This document shows positions 1 to 9,491 of a stretch of 64,000 bases of DNA, in pieces. The first letter of the stretch is position 1, and each line of letters opens with the position of its first letter. The DNA is from Gemmatimonadota bacterium (GTDB taxonomy: Bacteria > Gemmatimonadota > Gemmatimonadetes > Longimicrobiales > Gaopeijiaceae). The DNA is taken from the NCBI GenBank assembly GCA_015664885.1, contig DQPL01000019.1:1-64000 (forward strand), written 5' to 3'. Both the position numbers and the translations under genes were made by a program. The notes under the pieces are model-generated. The model was not told where the DNA came from. It ran no database searches and saw only the letters and a list, made by a program, of their open reading frames with translations.

Positions 1-228
1 GACGTGACAGCCGACGCGGTCGGCACGGAGGCCGACGGCGCCGACACCCCGGACGACACTACCGGCGCAGAGGCTGACGCAGCAGCGGACACCGCGGGGG
101 CAGTGGCAGACACCACACTTGTGGCTGAACCCGACACGAGCTCGGCGCGGCCAGACACGACCACGGGACGGGCGGATACGACGGGCACAGGGGCGGCATT
201 GGGGAGAGGCCCCGGTCGCCTCGAATGA
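1..228 (+). CDS. C-terminal tail of an Ala/Asp/Thr-rich protein (5' partial)
   Basis: The frame is open from the first base and stops at 226-228, so this is the end of a gene that starts upstream. The visible 75 residues are almost entirely Ala, Asp, Thr and Gly, with many loose repeats of the type ADT, PDTT and ADTTG, and no recognisable fold. Such a tail suggests an exported or surface linker, but that is inference. The stop overlaps the next start (ATGA at 225-228), so the two genes are probably translationally coupled. It could also be chance-open GC-rich sequence; the overlap with a good lipoprotein gene argues against this. Confidence 0.5.
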   Translation, partial: DVTADAVGTEADGADTPDDTTGAEADAAADTAGAVADTTLVAEPDTSSARPDTTTGRADTTGTGAALGRGPGRLE

Positions 229-1241
229 GGTGCTTCTCGAGGAAGCTCGCGTTCGGGCTCGCATCACTCGCGCTGACGGCGTGCGTCGAGCAGGCAGTCT
301 ACGAATTCGAAGTCCCTGAAGACCTCGGAGATCGTTGGTTTAAGGGCAATACACACGCGCATACCACGGCGAGCGACGGTGACTCATCGCCCGAGTACGT
401 TGCGCAGTGGTACAAGGACCACGGCTACGACTTTCTGGTGCTCACCGATCACAACGTCTTCACCGACCCCGCCGCGCTCGGGCATCTAGTCGACTCCACT
501 TTCTTGCTCATCCCTGGTGAGGAAGTCACCACCAGCTTCGAAGACGCGTCGATTCATGTGAACGGCCTGAACATTCCCGGGCTCATCGAAGCGCGGCGGG
601 CGGAGACGCTCGTCGCCACCATCCAGACGAACGTAGACGCCATCCGCGACGTCGAGGGCGTGCCGCACATCAATCATCCGAACTTCCGCTGGTCGTTCGG
701 AGTCGAGGAGCTGAGGCAAATCGAGCGCGACAAGTTGCTCGAGATCTGGAACGGACATCCGACGGTCCACAACGAAGGCGGCGGCGGCGTCCCCGGTCTC
801 GAAGAGATCTGGGACATCCTGCTCACGGAGGGGAAGATCCTGTACGGCATCGCGGTCGACGACGCTCATCACTTCCAGGGAGAGTTCGCCCCTCATCGGG
901 TGAACCCCGGACGTGGGTGGGTCGCCGTGAACGCACGCTCGCTGGACGCGCTGGAGCTGATGGCGTCGCTCGAGGCGGGTCGCTTCTACGCGAGCACCGG
1001 TGTCGCGCTCTTAGGCATCGTGATCACCGCGGACCGCATCGAGATCCACATCACTGATGTGGGCGACTTCAGGTTCAGCACGGTCTTCTCGGGTGCTTCG
1101 GGCGTGATCTTGGCAGAGACCGACGGGAACCCAGCGACGTTCCACCTCAGGGGGCGCGACGTTGGTTACATTCGGGCGAAGGTGACCGACTCCGGTGGTC
1201 GAGTCGCCTGGACTCAACCCGTCTTCGTGACCCGGAGATAG
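225..1241 (+). CDS. PHP-domain lipoprotein (putative metal-dependent phosphoesterase)
   Basis: This 338-residue protein starts with a lipoprotein signal (about residues 1-20, LALTAC lipobox), so it is probably anchored in a membrane facing the periplasm. The mature part is a PHP-type metal hydrolase domain: the first metal motif reads NTHAHTTASDGD, followed by LTDHN, a HINHPN segment and VDDAHH near residue 210, all in the order expected for PHP proteins. PHP domains hydrolyse phosphoesters with two or three metals; exported members have unknown substrates. The C-terminal 90 residues look like a small beta-rich domain. The start overlaps the upstream stop by ATGA. Confidence 0.85.
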   Translation: MRCFSRKLAFGLASLALTACVEQAVYEFEVPEDLGDRWFKGNTHAHTTASDGDSSPEYVAQWYKDHGYDFLVLTDHNVFTDPAALGHLVDSTFLLIPGEEVTTSFEDASIHVNGLNIPGLIEARRAETLVATIQTNVDAIRDVEGVPHINHPNFRWSFGVEELRQIERDKLLEIWNGHPTVHNEGGGGVPGLEEIWDILLTEGKILYGIAVDDAHHFQGEFAPHRVNPGRGWVAVNARSLDALELMASLEAGRFYASTGVALLGIVITADRIEIHITDVGDFRFSTVFSGASGVILAETDGNPATFHLRGRDVGYIRAKVTDSGGRVAWTQPVFVTRR

Positions 1242-1365
1242 TGGAGCGTTCGCACAGTGAGACCCGTGCGCCTGGCCAGGGCACCTACTTTCATCGCTGC
1301 CTGCATGCTTCACCCCCGGGCGGTTCGAGGCACACGCCACGATAAGCCCTAACGTTACGTGAAGT

Positions 1366-2574
1366 TCAAGGGGAGAAGAAGCCGTAATGCTCGAGCATGA
1401 AGGCTCGGATCGACCGGGCGAGCTGGGCCGCGTAAACGCCCCGATTCCCTGATGTGTCGCGGAGACCCGAAAAATGATGCTCGATCTGGACGCCGCTGAT
1501 GACCTCGCCATCCGACCGCGCGCCATGCTCGCGGGTGTTGTACCCGCCGGTGAAGTAGGCGTCGGAACCTGGCGAGACATCGCCTGGGCTGGGCACGCCG
1601 CGCACACCCTCAGCCTGCAGATAGCCGCCGAGGGAGGTCGGTCCACGCAGAAGCTGTGAGAAGGGAAGCGGCGAATCCCGGCCCAGGTCGCGAATGCTGC
1701 TGCTGGCGACGAAGGCCACTGCGTTGAGCGCCACATCCGACCGGTTGAGGTCCGCGGCGCTCAGCAGGTAGCCGAGCTCGAGCCGGTCGATGTCGTGCCC
1801 ATGACCGTGCAGGTCGAAATACATACCCCGGCCAAAATCCACATCGATCGTCACGCGCGCCGCCTTGATCCAGCCCTGAAACTCCTGCCAAGCCTGCTCC
1901 GCGTAGGGATCGTCCTGCGCAGCCTCGACGATCTCTCGGTTCGGATCCAGCTTGACGCGTGCGAGGCGGGAAATGATGACGTGGGGGGCTCGTCCTGTCT
2001 GCTCGAGGAACGCCTCGCGCACCGCGAGAATGAGCTCGACGGTATTCCGATCCGTGCCCGTGACGCCAAAAGTGCGATCCGCGATCTCGTTGGGCGTGAA
2101 CGCGCCACCGTGAGGTGCCGACATCACGACGGGAAGGTCACCGGGGATGTACTCGACGTATTCCCTGCGCCCGAAGTAGCTCGTGCCCACCTCGTACGTG
2201 CCGACCTGCTCGGGCACGAAGACTTCCAACTGAGCCGTTCCAGTGAAGCCCTCTATGGTGGCGGAGATCGTCGTGACGCCGGCCGCCACACCTGTCGCCA
2301 GGCCATTGGAGAGAATCTCAGCGATCGCAGCGTCCGACGACCACTGAACCTCCCCGGACACCAGCGCGCCACGGGCGTCGCGTGCCACCGCGTCGAAGTC
2401 CAGGCTCTGGCCGACACCAACGATCAGCGCCCGCCTCGGCTGGATGGAGACCGTGAGCGACTGGATGACGGTTACTTGGTCACCACTGCAAGCCGTCAGC
2501 GCGAGGGCCGCGAGCAGCTTCGCCGCAGTACGAAGGCGATGCGCCGCCGGAATTGGCAATATCGTTCCCGTCAT
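1366..2574 (-). CDS. Lipoprotein with Big_2 domain and N-formylglutamate amidohydrolase-like domain
   Basis: I place the start at 2574 because the 402-residue product then begins with a clear lipoprotein signal (AALALTACSG); the frame stays open for a further 119 codons upstream without signal-like features. Residues about 30-115 resemble a bacterial Ig-like (Big_2) domain, with VQWSSDAAIAEILSNGLATG as its typical core. The rest resembles N-formylglutamate amidohydrolases: SAPHGG, a conserved LDPNREI segment and YFDLHGHGH supply candidate zinc ligands. The family cleaves N-formylglutamate in histidine breakdown, but an exported version with an Ig domain probably has another amide substrate. 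It is transcribed divergently from the LRR gene. Confidence 0.75.
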   Translation of the reverse strand: MTGTILPIPAAHRLRTAAKLLAALALTACSGDQVTVIQSLTVSIQPRRALIVGVGQSLDFDAVARDARGALVSGEVQWSSDAAIAEILSNGLATGVAAGVTTISATIEGFTGTAQLEVFVPEQVGTYEVGTSYFGRREYVEYIPGDLPVVMSAPHGGAFTPNEIADRTFGVTGTDRNTVELILAVREAFLEQTGRAPHVIISRLARVKLDPNREIVEAAQDDPYAEQAWQEFQGWIKAARVTIDVDFGRGMYFDLHGHGHDIDRLELGYLLSAADLNRSDVALNAVAFVASSSIRDLGRDSPLPFSQLLRGPTSLGGYLQAEGVRGVPSPGDVSPGSDAYFTGGYNTREHGARSDGEVISGVQIEHHFSGLRDTSGNRGVYAAQLARSIRAFMLEHYGFFSP

Positions 2575-2755
2575 CCTATGAATCTGATGGGCGTCGGCTA
2601 AACCGATGCCGTGGAGCACGCGTCTTCCAAGCGAGTGAACGATACAAACGTAAACGGAATCCCTCGTATGGAACTGCTCAAGCGCTACTTCGTCCGACGG
2701 CGGTGAGTATGATTGAGTAGTCTTGACTGTGAAGCATTTGGGTCGGGGGATGATT
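2575..2755. promoter_or_regulatory. Divergent intergenic region
   Basis: About 180 bases separate the amidohydrolase-like lipoprotein (minus) from the LRR gene (plus), so both promoters should lie here. The only site I can point to is a ribosome binding site, GGGGGA at 2745-2750, five bases before the ATG at 2756. I see no convincing -35/-10 pair or operator. Confidence 0.4.
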
Positions 2756-3609
2756 ATGAGAGGACGAGGGGTGGTGTGTGTGTGGCTCGCGATCAGCCTC
2801 CAGTTAGCGGCGGCGGCGTCAGCATCGAGCCAGGTCGTTTCGATTCCGGATGCTGCGCTCGAAGCGAGTGTCCGAGAGTCGCTTGGAATCGCGGAGCGTG
2901 ACATCACCCGTGAAGACATGCTTCGGCTCATCCAGTTGCGGGTGGTATGGTGCAGGAGTGGCCGACCTCACTGGTCTAGAGCACGCCACGCGCCTCACGA
3001 CGTTGGTGATAGGTGCGAACCAAGTAGCGGATCTTCGCCCTCTCGCAGCCTTGGAAGCGCTCGAGGAACTCCACGCTTGGTTCAATCGCATTGACGACCT
3101 GACTCCATTGGCTCGACTCATGAACCTTCGCCAGCTGCACCTTGGCGCGAATCGGGTCCCGGACCTGTCCCCGCTCGTCGGGATGCGCGGCCTGACGCAC
3201 CTCAACCTGGCGTCCAATCGGGTAGAAGACCTCACGGCCCTCGCTGGTCTGGCCAGCCTCCAATGGCTCGACCTAAGCGACAATGAGATCGTCGATCTTG
3301 GTCCGCTTTCCGCATTGGTGGGACTCCGCAAGCTCTGGCTATGGCGAAATCGCGTCGCTGATGCTTCGCCGCTCGACGGTCTCGCGGCTCTCCGGTGGCG
3401 TAGACCTGGGCGCCAACGAACTCGGCAGCGTAGAGGCCATTCTGGGGTTGTCTCAGCTTGCCACTCTCTCGTTCCAAGACAACTACATCGACCTGACAGC
3501 AGCAGACCTGATCGAATCGCTTGCGACCCTCAGCGGTAGGGGAACTTCGGTTCGCGCCGAGCCGCAACGGGACTTGGGCTTCTGGGCTACCAGCGAAGAT
3601 GGACGTTGA
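2756..3609 (+). pseudogene. Leucine-rich-repeat (internalin-like) secreted protein, two frameshifts
   Basis: The ATG at 2756 follows GGGGGA and gives a secretion signal of about 24 residues (VWLAISLQLAAAASASS), then an N-cap with VRESLGIAERDITREDM. The frame then has to shift near 2941-2947 to continue into at least six 22-residue leucine-rich repeats (for example LTHLNLASNRVEDLTALAGL), and again at about 3399, where one extra C separates AALRW from VDLGANELGSVEAIL. The last frame stops at 3607-3609. LRR proteins of this type bind proteins or polysaccharides outside the cell. Both breaks are single-base events, so either real decay or sequencing error could explain them. Confidence 0.75.
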
Positions 3610-3616
3610 GGAGGAA

Positions 3617-4129
3617 TCAGCCGCCGTCTCCTAGTACCTCCCGCGAGTCATCTTCGGTAAGCCCGGCCTCGCCCGCGCCCTCACTGGCCTCGAGCGACTC
3701 CCGGTCCTCCGCCCTCCTGGCCAGGGCCAGCGCCCCCGCAGCGGAGGCAGCACCGCCAAATGCGAACACCGGGCCTAACACCACCAGATTCCGAAGGAAA
3801 GCGGGGTCCCCTACAAGGGCCACGACAACGACAAAGATGGCGGACAGCAAGAAGCCGCCAGCGGCCCCCCACCCGGCGAAGCGTGGAAGGGACATCTGAT
3901 CAAACCGGCGACGACCCTCGGCGATCCCCAGGACCCCAGAGAACGTGACGCCCGCAACAAAGCCGAACGCACCAAACCCGAGAGGATACGGGACATCTGC
4001 GCCGGTACTGCCGGTTACCAGCAGAAGCCCCAGCAGCATGATCATCCCCGCGCCGAACCATGCTACAGCCCAGGTCAGGCCCATTCCAATGGCGCCGCGG
4101 ACGCGTCTCAGCCACTTCTTCATTTTCAT
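3617..4129 (-). CDS. Small multi-pass membrane protein, function unknown
   Basis: The product of 170 residues starts at 4129, where GGGAGG sits five bases upstream of ATGAAAATG; a GTG 18 bases further up is possible but has no ribosome site. Four hydrophobic segments are visible (about residues 15-38, 50-70, 90-112 and 118-138), with a basic N-terminus and an acidic C-terminal tail rich in Glu, Asp and Ser. I do not recognise the family. The gene is convergent with the LRR pseudogene and carries a perfect inverted repeat in its promoter region (see 4191-4207), so it is probably under specific transcriptional control. Confidence 0.7.
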   Translation of the reverse strand: MKMKKWLRRVRGAIGMGLTWAVAWFGAGMIMLLGLLLVTGSTGADVPYPLGFGAFGFVAGVTFSGVLGIAEGRRRFDQMSLPRFAGWGAAGGFLLSAIFVVVVALVGDPAFLRNLVVLGPVFAFGGAASAAGALALARRAEDRESLEASEGAGEAGLTEDDSREVLGDGG

Positions 4130-4190
4130 TGCGGCCTCCCGTTGCACTTGTCCCTTCTACCACCGATGCTCCTGACAATCTACACATAGT

Positions 4191-4207
4191 ACTTTGCAAT
4201 ACAAAGT
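4191..4207. promoter_or_regulatory. Inverted repeat ACTTTG-N5-CAAAGT, probable operator
   Basis: ACTTTG (4191-4196) and CAAAGT (4202-4207) form a perfect 6-base palindrome around CAATA. Read on the minus strand, a TTGACT -35-like hexamer (4204-4209) overlaps one arm and a weak TATGTG -10-like hexamer follows 16 bases later, so a bound dimer would block the promoter of the small membrane protein at 3617-4129. The regulator is not encoded next to it. Operator function is inferred from symmetry and position only. Confidence 0.45.
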
Positions 4208-4325
4208 CAATGTGCCAGAAGAGAGGCGGGATCGCGAGACTTAGCCAGCCTACGGTGAGCAGCAGCGATTCGCGCAGAAACGCCCTCGAGCCCACACTGA
4301 GGCTTCGAAACCAAGGGAGGAAACC

Positions 4326-6002
4326 ATGAAGCTCCCCATGTTGAGGAGCCGCCAGTTGCTGGAGGGGCCCGCGCGGGCCCCAGCACGGGCCATGTTGCGT
4401 GCAGTGGGTCTGGAGGACGAAGACTTCGAGCGTCCCCTCATAGGGATCGCGAATACCTGGACCGATACCACCCCCTGCAACTCGCACCTCCGGGGACTGG
4501 CAGATGCCGTCCGCGAAGGTATCCGAGAGGCCGGTGGAACACCGCTCGAATTCAATACCATCGCGGTCTCCGATGGTATCACGATGGGCACTTCAGGCAT
4601 GCGCGCCTCGCTCATCAGCCGTGAGGTGATCGCCGACTCCATAGAGCTAATGAGCCGTGGCTACCTGTTCGACGGCGTCGTGGCGCTCTCGGGGTGTGAT
4701 AAGACGATCCCAGGCACGGTGATGGCATTGGCTCGCTTGGACCGGCCCAGCCTCATGCTGTACGGCGGATCGATCCAAGCGGGTATGCACAATGGCCAAC
4801 CGATAACGATTCAGGACGTTTTCGAGGCTGTCGGCGCACATGCTGCGGGGCGTATTGATGACGAGGAACTGAAAGCAATCGAGGAGGCCGCCTGCCCCGG
4901 AGCTGGGGCCTGCGGCGGGCAGTTCACAGCCAATACGATGGCGACAGTCTTCGAGGCGATGGGCATCTCGCCCATGGGAAGCGGGTCGGTTCCGGCGACC
5001 GACCCGGCCAAGATGGACGTCGCGCGTGAGTGCGGACGTCTGGTGGTGGCGCTGGTTGAGTCGGGCCTCACCGCCCGGCAGATCCTCACGCGGGCGGCTT
5101 TGGAGAATGGCATAGCGCTGGCCGTGGCCACCGGGGGGTCGACCAACTCGGTCCTCCACTTGCTGGCGGTGGCCCGCGAGGCGGGCGTAGAGCTCTCGCT
5201 CGATGACTTCAATCGGATCAGCGCCAAGACCCCGGTCCTGGCGGACATGAAACCCTGGGGCCGGTTCAACGCGCCGGATTTGCACGCCGCAGGCGGCGTG
5301 GCGCTCGTCACTCGTCGGCTACTCGACGCTGGCTGCGTGGCTGGTGAGACGCCCACGGTTACTGGGCGTACGCTCGCCGAAGAGGTTGCCGAAGTCCAAG
5401 AGGCGCCCGGCCAGGAGGTCGTTCGCCCGATCGAGGATCCGCTGAAGGCTCGCGGCGGCCTCTACATCTTGCGAGGCAACCTGGCGCCTGACGGGTGCGT
5501 CTTGAAGGCCGCGGGTCTCGAGCGTGGGTTCCACTCGGGTCCTGCTCGCGTCTTCGACAGCGAGGAGGACGCATTCCAAGCGTTTCAGGAGGGTGTCTTC
5601 AAGGAGGGCGACGTCGTGGTCATCCGATGTGAAGGGCCGCGCGGTGGGCCCGGCATGCGTGAGATGCTGGCGGTGACCGCCGCGCTAGCCGGAGCCGGAC
5701 TCGGCTCCTCCGTCGCGCTGTTGACGGACGGCCGCTTCTCCGGCGCCACGCATGGGCTCATGGCCGGACACGTGTCACCCGAAGCCGTAGAGGGTGGTCC
5801 GATTGCCGCTGTGCGCGACGGCGACACAATCACGCTGGACCTCGCCGAGGGCACGGTTTCTCTGGACTTGAGCGCGGAGGACATCACGAGGCGCATCTCC
5901 GAGTGGACGGCCCCGATCAAACCACTGCCTGACGGTGTGCTGTCCAAGTATGCGCGGCTCGTCTCGTCGGCCTCCGAGGGCGCGGTCACAGTCGGAAGCT
6001 AA
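4326..6002 (+). CDS. ilvD: Dihydroxy-acid dehydratase
   Basis: This enzyme removes water from 2,3-dihydroxy-isovalerate and 2,3-dihydroxy-3-methylvalerate, the third step of valine and isoleucine synthesis. The product is 558 residues, the usual IlvD length. Signature segments are SGCDKTIPG (around residue 124), [17 protein letters not shown] (around 196) and the C-terminal [13 protein letters not shown]. Cysteines 51, 124 and 196 match the ligands of the iron-sulfur cluster, which links it functionally to the SUF operon at 24 kb. The start has a good GGGAGGA site eight bases upstream. It stands alone; no other ilv genes are nearby. Confidence 0.97.
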   Translation: MKLPMLRSRQLLEGPARAPARAMLRAVGLEDEDFERPLIGIANTWTDTTPCNSHLRGLADAVREGIREAGGTPLEFNTIAVSDGITMGTSGMRASLISREVIADSIELMSRGYLFDGVVALSGCDKTIPGTVMALARLDRPSLMLYGGSIQAGMHNGQPITIQDVFEAVGAHAAGRIDDEELKAIEEAACPGAGACGGQFTANTMATVFEAMGISPMGSGSVPATDPAKMDVARECGRLVVALVESGLTARQILTRAALENGIALAVATGGSTNSVLHLLAVAREAGVELSLDDFNRISAKTPVLADMKPWGRFNAPDLHAAGGVALVTRRLLDAGCVAGETPTVTGRTLAEEVAEVQEAPGQEVVRPIEDPLKARGGLYILRGNLAPDGCVLKAAGLERGFHSGPARVFDSEEDAFQAFQEGVFKEGDVVVIRCEGPRGGPGMREMLAVTAALAGAGLGSSVALLTDGRFSGATHGLMAGHVSPEAVEGGPIAAVRDGDTITLDLAEGTVSLDLSAEDITRRISEWTAPIKPLPDGVLSKYARLVSSASEGAVTVGS

Positions 6003-6004
6003 AA

Positions 6005-6100
6005 ATGGATGCCAAAGACCCGAAAGCCGAGCGCTTCAAGAAGGCCGTGGAGGCCGCTGACGCGGGCGGGCACAACACCCTGGCGGAGTTTCTGAGCTAG
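6005..6100 (+). CDS. Possible 31-residue small protein
   Basis: An ATG two bases after the ilvD stop opens a 31-codon frame, charged at the N-terminus (MDAKDPKAERFKKAVEAAD) and ending GGHNTLAEFLS. It stops at a TAG that overlaps the GTG start of the next gene by one base. There is no visible ribosome site, so it would depend on coupling to ilvD. The frame stays readable for a while past the TAG, so it may instead be the remnant of a longer N-terminus. Weakly supported. Confidence 0.3.
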   Translation: MDAKDPKAERFKKAVEAADAGGHNTLAEFLS

Positions 6101-7260
6101 TGGGCGAAGACCGGCGCGCCGTGCTCGCTCTGGCTGCACTCGTTCGACTTCTCGAGCACTGCGGCGAGGGCCGATGGCTCTTGTGGGCCCGCCGGCACCT
6201 GGAGAAGGCCCAGGCAACATCCATCGAAGCTACCGTGTTGGACGCCTACGGTGGCCCCGGTTCGTTCAACGAGCTAACGCTCGACCCCGTGAACGGACAC
6301 GCACTCGAACGCATGCAGGTACCATGGGCCAACCGGCTGCTCGCTGTGCTCGGTGAACGCGTCTATCAGCTCGCGTATGAACGAACGGACGAGCGCTTCG
6401 AGGCCGCATGGGTGCGTCTCGCGGACCCGCCGGTCGAAGGATGGCGATGCCTCGTATGCGGACACGCAGAGATCAGCGACTATGACATCGAGTGGTGGGT
6501 GGCGCGCATTCTGGTGCCCGCGCACGTCGCGGACTCGACGCTCGCCGACGGTCCAGAGTTGATCGCCACCCTACTGTCGGGCCAGGTGATGGGCGCGGCG
6601 GAATCACGCGCCGACGTCATGGCCAGGGCGAGCGCATCAGGCGTCCATGTCGCGTACCGCGATGACGTGATGCGGCCCTGTCCGGGGTGTGGCAGCGGCG
6701 ACACTGATGTGTACCGCTGGATCTTCGCGGGCGGCGGTCTGCACCCGGCCGAAGACAACGTCGAGCTGCGTGGGCCTCAGCATCGATATAGAGAGGAGCG
6801 CTCGACGGCGGAACTCGCCGGCGTCCTCACGACGCACGGCAGCAGCCTCGAGGCGGCTGGGTTGTGGGAGCTCGAGCGGGACATCGCCAACAACTGGCTC
6901 GACGCGCAGACCAACGTCATGGAGGCGCTTCGCGGGCTGGCAGGACCGACCTTCCTGACCATCTACGAGGAAATGGAGGTGGTCGCCCAGCGAGACGGGT
7001 GGAAACACGTTGGCGAGCACACGTGGATGATCTCCGACAGCATGTCCACGCCTGTCCTGATCCAGGCGCACCTCGAGGTGGGTGCTTGGCAGATGTACGT
7101 CGCACCGAGCGCGGTAGCTGCGACCGACCTGCCAGACCTCTTCAAGGGAGACCAAGCGTCGCTCCCCGAGGCGATCGCCGGCCTAGAGCTCGTGGCGCTC
7201 ATCGATGCTTGGCACGACAACACCGAATGGAGAGTGGCTGTCGTCTTGTCGGGCGCTTAG
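6100..7260 (+). CDS. DUF6966-like N-terminal domain fused to a zinc-ribbon protein of unknown function
   Basis: This 386-residue protein begins with a helical domain (about residues 1-95) that resembles the DUF6966 family, with the core LDAYGGPGSFNELTL. Two cysteine pairs follow, CLVCG (near residue 112) and CPGCG (near 190), spaced like split halves of a zinc ribbon. The C-terminal 150 residues are alpha/beta with no motif I know. There is no signal peptide, so it is cytoplasmic. The GTG start at 6100 overlaps the preceding stop by one base. I cannot assign a function; the domain fusion is seen, its role is not. Confidence 0.7.
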   Translation: MGEDRRAVLALAALVRLLEHCGEGRWLLWARRHLEKAQATSIEATVLDAYGGPGSFNELTLDPVNGHALERMQVPWANRLLAVLGERVYQLAYERTDERFEAAWVRLADPPVEGWRCLVCGHAEISDYDIEWWVARILVPAHVADSTLADGPELIATLLSGQVMGAAESRADVMARASASGVHVAYRDDVMRPCPGCGSGDTDVYRWIFAGGGLHPAEDNVELRGPQHRYREERSTAELAGVLTTHGSSLEAAGLWELERDIANNWLDAQTNVMEALRGLAGPTFLTIYEEMEVVAQRDGWKHVGEHTWMISDSMSTPVLIQAHLEVGAWQMYVAPSAVAATDLPDLFKGDQASLPEAIAGLELVALIDAWHDNTEWRVAVVLSGA

Positions 7261-7318
7261 GCGGCACCTACCCTCCGTAGCCAATCAACCGGAAACTAGG
7301 CGAGAGCGGAACGCCGAG

Positions 7319-9463
7319 ATGACTCCTTCGCTCCTTCTTACGCTACTTGCGCTCCAGGCCACCGGCTCGGGTGCGGCCCTGGAGAGCCGTGTCGAGATCG
7401 TGCGCACCGAGTACGGCATTCCGCACATCATGGCGGAAGACCTCGAAGCGATGGGCTTCGGACTCGCATACGTGCAGTCGGAGGACTTCGGCGCCTCCGT
7501 CGCCATTGGACTCCTTCAGAGCCGCGGCACGCTGGCACGCTACGAAGGCCGTGCAGAGATCGAGGCCGACTTCGTCGCGCGGGTTCTGCACGCGCGTGCG
7601 GTGGAGACCTTCCACCGCCTGGACACTGATACCCGAGCGGTATACGAGGGCTTCGCGGAGGGCCTGAACCACTACATCCGTCTGCACCCGAACGAGTTCC
7701 CGCAGTGGATGGAGCCGAACTTCACGGGGGTAGACGCACACGCGCGCGACGTGCAAACCTGGAGTCGTGGTGATGCGGCCCAGTTCGTGCGCGATACGCA
7801 GCGCGGCGCGGACGCTCCGCCTGAGCTCGGCACGGCCGAAGACATCGCGTTTGACCTCGACGGCTCAAACGCTTGGGCCTTCGACGGAACCCGCACCACA
7901 TCGGGCAAAGCGATCCTGCTCCGCAATCCACACCTCACGTGGGGCCGAAACGCAACTCTCCTCACCCGCCTGCTCGGATCCACCTACTACGAGGCACACG
8001 TGCGTGTGCCGGGCGTGCTCGAGTTCTACGGCGACTTCAGAATCGGCGGCGCGTTCGGCATTATCGGAGGATTCAATCGATACCTGGGATGGGCGACCAC
8101 GAACAACTACCCGAGGTACTCCCAGGTGTACGCGCTCGCTGCCCACCCCGCGCTCGAGAACCACGCCGTGCTGGACGGAGAACCTTTGGCTCTGACCGAG
8201 CGCACAACGGTGGTGGACTACCGAACGGCGGACGGCGATGCCGCTACCGAGTCCCGGTCGACCTGGTGGACGGAGTACGGACCCGTCATCCACCGGACGC
8301 CTGAGCGGATCTACATCCTCAAGGATCCGCGGGACGGCGAGTTCAGGCGGGGAGAGCAGTTCCTGATGATGATGATGTCGAAGAGCCTTGATGAGTGGCT
8401 CGACGTCATGCGCATGCGGGCACATCCGAGCTCGAACTTCACCTACGCGGACGCGGACGGAAACATTGTCCACTATTACAACGCGCGCCTCCCGCTGCTG
8501 CCGCACGAGGCGACCGGTGACACTGCCGCCTTCGCCGCTTCATCCGCGGACATGTGGTCAGAACTGGTGCCCTGGGCAGATTTGCCACTGTACATCAACC
8601 CACCCGGTGGTTACGTGCAGCAGGCCAACGATACGCCGGACTTCACGAACCTAAACGTGCCTCTCGACCGCGACACGGTGGCCGCCAACCTACCCGAGCC
8701 TCGGCTCCGTCTACGCAGCCAACTCTCACTCGATCTGGTGCACAACGATCGCGTCTTCAGCCTCGAAGACGTGATCGAGCAGAAGCACTCGCCGCGAATG
8801 CTCATGGCCGAGCGAGTCATGCGGGACCTGCTCGCCGCGGGGCGAGAGTCGGCTGTCCCCGGACTCGACGACGCCCTTGACGTGTTGGCCGCGTGGGACC
8901 GCACCGCGCATGCGGAGAGCCGTGGTGGCGTGCTGTTCAAGCGCTGGGCTGAGATCTACTTCTCGAACCCGGATACAACGACGCTTTGGGCCCAGAGCTG
9001 GGACCCGGCTCGTCCGGCCGAGACACCCTTCGGCCTCGGGAGTAGCTCCGATGCGATGAGCGCGTTGGGCCGAGCCGTGGAGTCCCTTCGTCGCGAAGGA
9101 ATCCCGCTCGACGCCCGTTGGGGCGATGTCCATCGTGTGGTCCGAGGAGAGGTAGATGAGCCGGTGTCGGGCTGCGAACCGACCTTGGGATGCTTCCGGG
9201 CACTCTCCTACGAACGTGTACGTGACGGCCGGTACGCCGCGAACCGCGGGGACGCCTGGGTGTTGTTGGTCGAGTTCGGAGAGATCCCTCGTGCATACTC
9301 GGTGCTCGCGTACGGCCAGACGGCGCGCGACGATTCTCCTCACTTCGCCGACCAAGCGAGCTTGTTCGCGCGAGGAGAAATGAAGAGCGTTGCATGGAGC
9401 GATGAAGACATCGCGCGGGTGACCCTGCGGAAATACCGACCGGGAGAGGACGTGCGGCGATGA
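7319..9463 (+). CDS. Penicillin acylase-family (Ntn) amidase, acyl-homoserine-lactone acylase-like
   Basis: The 714-residue product starts at the ATG 7319, giving a short Sec-type N-terminus. It belongs to the S45 family of self-cleaving Ntn hydrolases, which cut amide bonds of penicillins, N-acyl-homoserine lactones or related N-acyl compounds. The catalytic serine is Ser183 in DGSNAWAFDG: cleavage before it would release an alpha chain of about 180 residues and a beta chain of about 530. LLRNPHLTWG and IGGFNRYLGWATTNNYP are further family segments. It heads a run with the desaturase and lutABC genes. Substrate cannot be told from sequence. Confidence 0.9.
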   Translation: MTPSLLLTLLALQATGSGAALESRVEIVRTEYGIPHIMAEDLEAMGFGLAYVQSEDFGASVAIGLLQSRGTLARYEGRAEIEADFVARVLHARAVETFHRLDTDTRAVYEGFAEGLNHYIRLHPNEFPQWMEPNFTGVDAHARDVQTWSRGDAAQFVRDTQRGADAPPELGTAEDIAFDLDGSNAWAFDGTRTTSGKAILLRNPHLTWGRNATLLTRLLGSTYYEAHVRVPGVLEFYGDFRIGGAFGIIGGFNRYLGWATTNNYPRYSQVYALAAHPALENHAVLDGEPLALTERTTVVDYRTADGDAATESRSTWWTEYGPVIHRTPERIYILKDPRDGEFRRGEQFLMMMMSKSLDEWLDVMRMRAHPSSNFTYADADGNIVHYYNARLPLLPHEATGDTAAFAASSADMWSELVPWADLPLYINPPGGYVQQANDTPDFTNLNVPLDRDTVAANLPEPRLRLRSQLSLDLVHNDRVFSLEDVIEQKHSPRMLMAERVMRDLLAAGRESAVPGLDDALDVLAAWDRTAHAESRGGVLFKRWAEIYFSNPDTTTLWAQSWDPARPAETPFGLGSSSDAMSALGRAVESLRREGIPLDARWGDVHRVVRGEVDEPVSGCEPTLGCFRALSYERVRDGRYAANRGDAWVLLVEFGEIPRAYSVLAYGQTARDDSPHFADQASLFARGEMKSVAWSDEDIARVTLRKYRPGEDVRR

Positions 9464-9491
9464 GTGAGAGGAAGACAACAGGAGGGACCGT

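Noticed and set aside
6005-6100. Attenuator or leader peptide between ilvD and the zinc-ribbon gene
   Set aside because: No branched-chain codons run, no alternative hairpins and no T tract; kept only as a weak small ORF.
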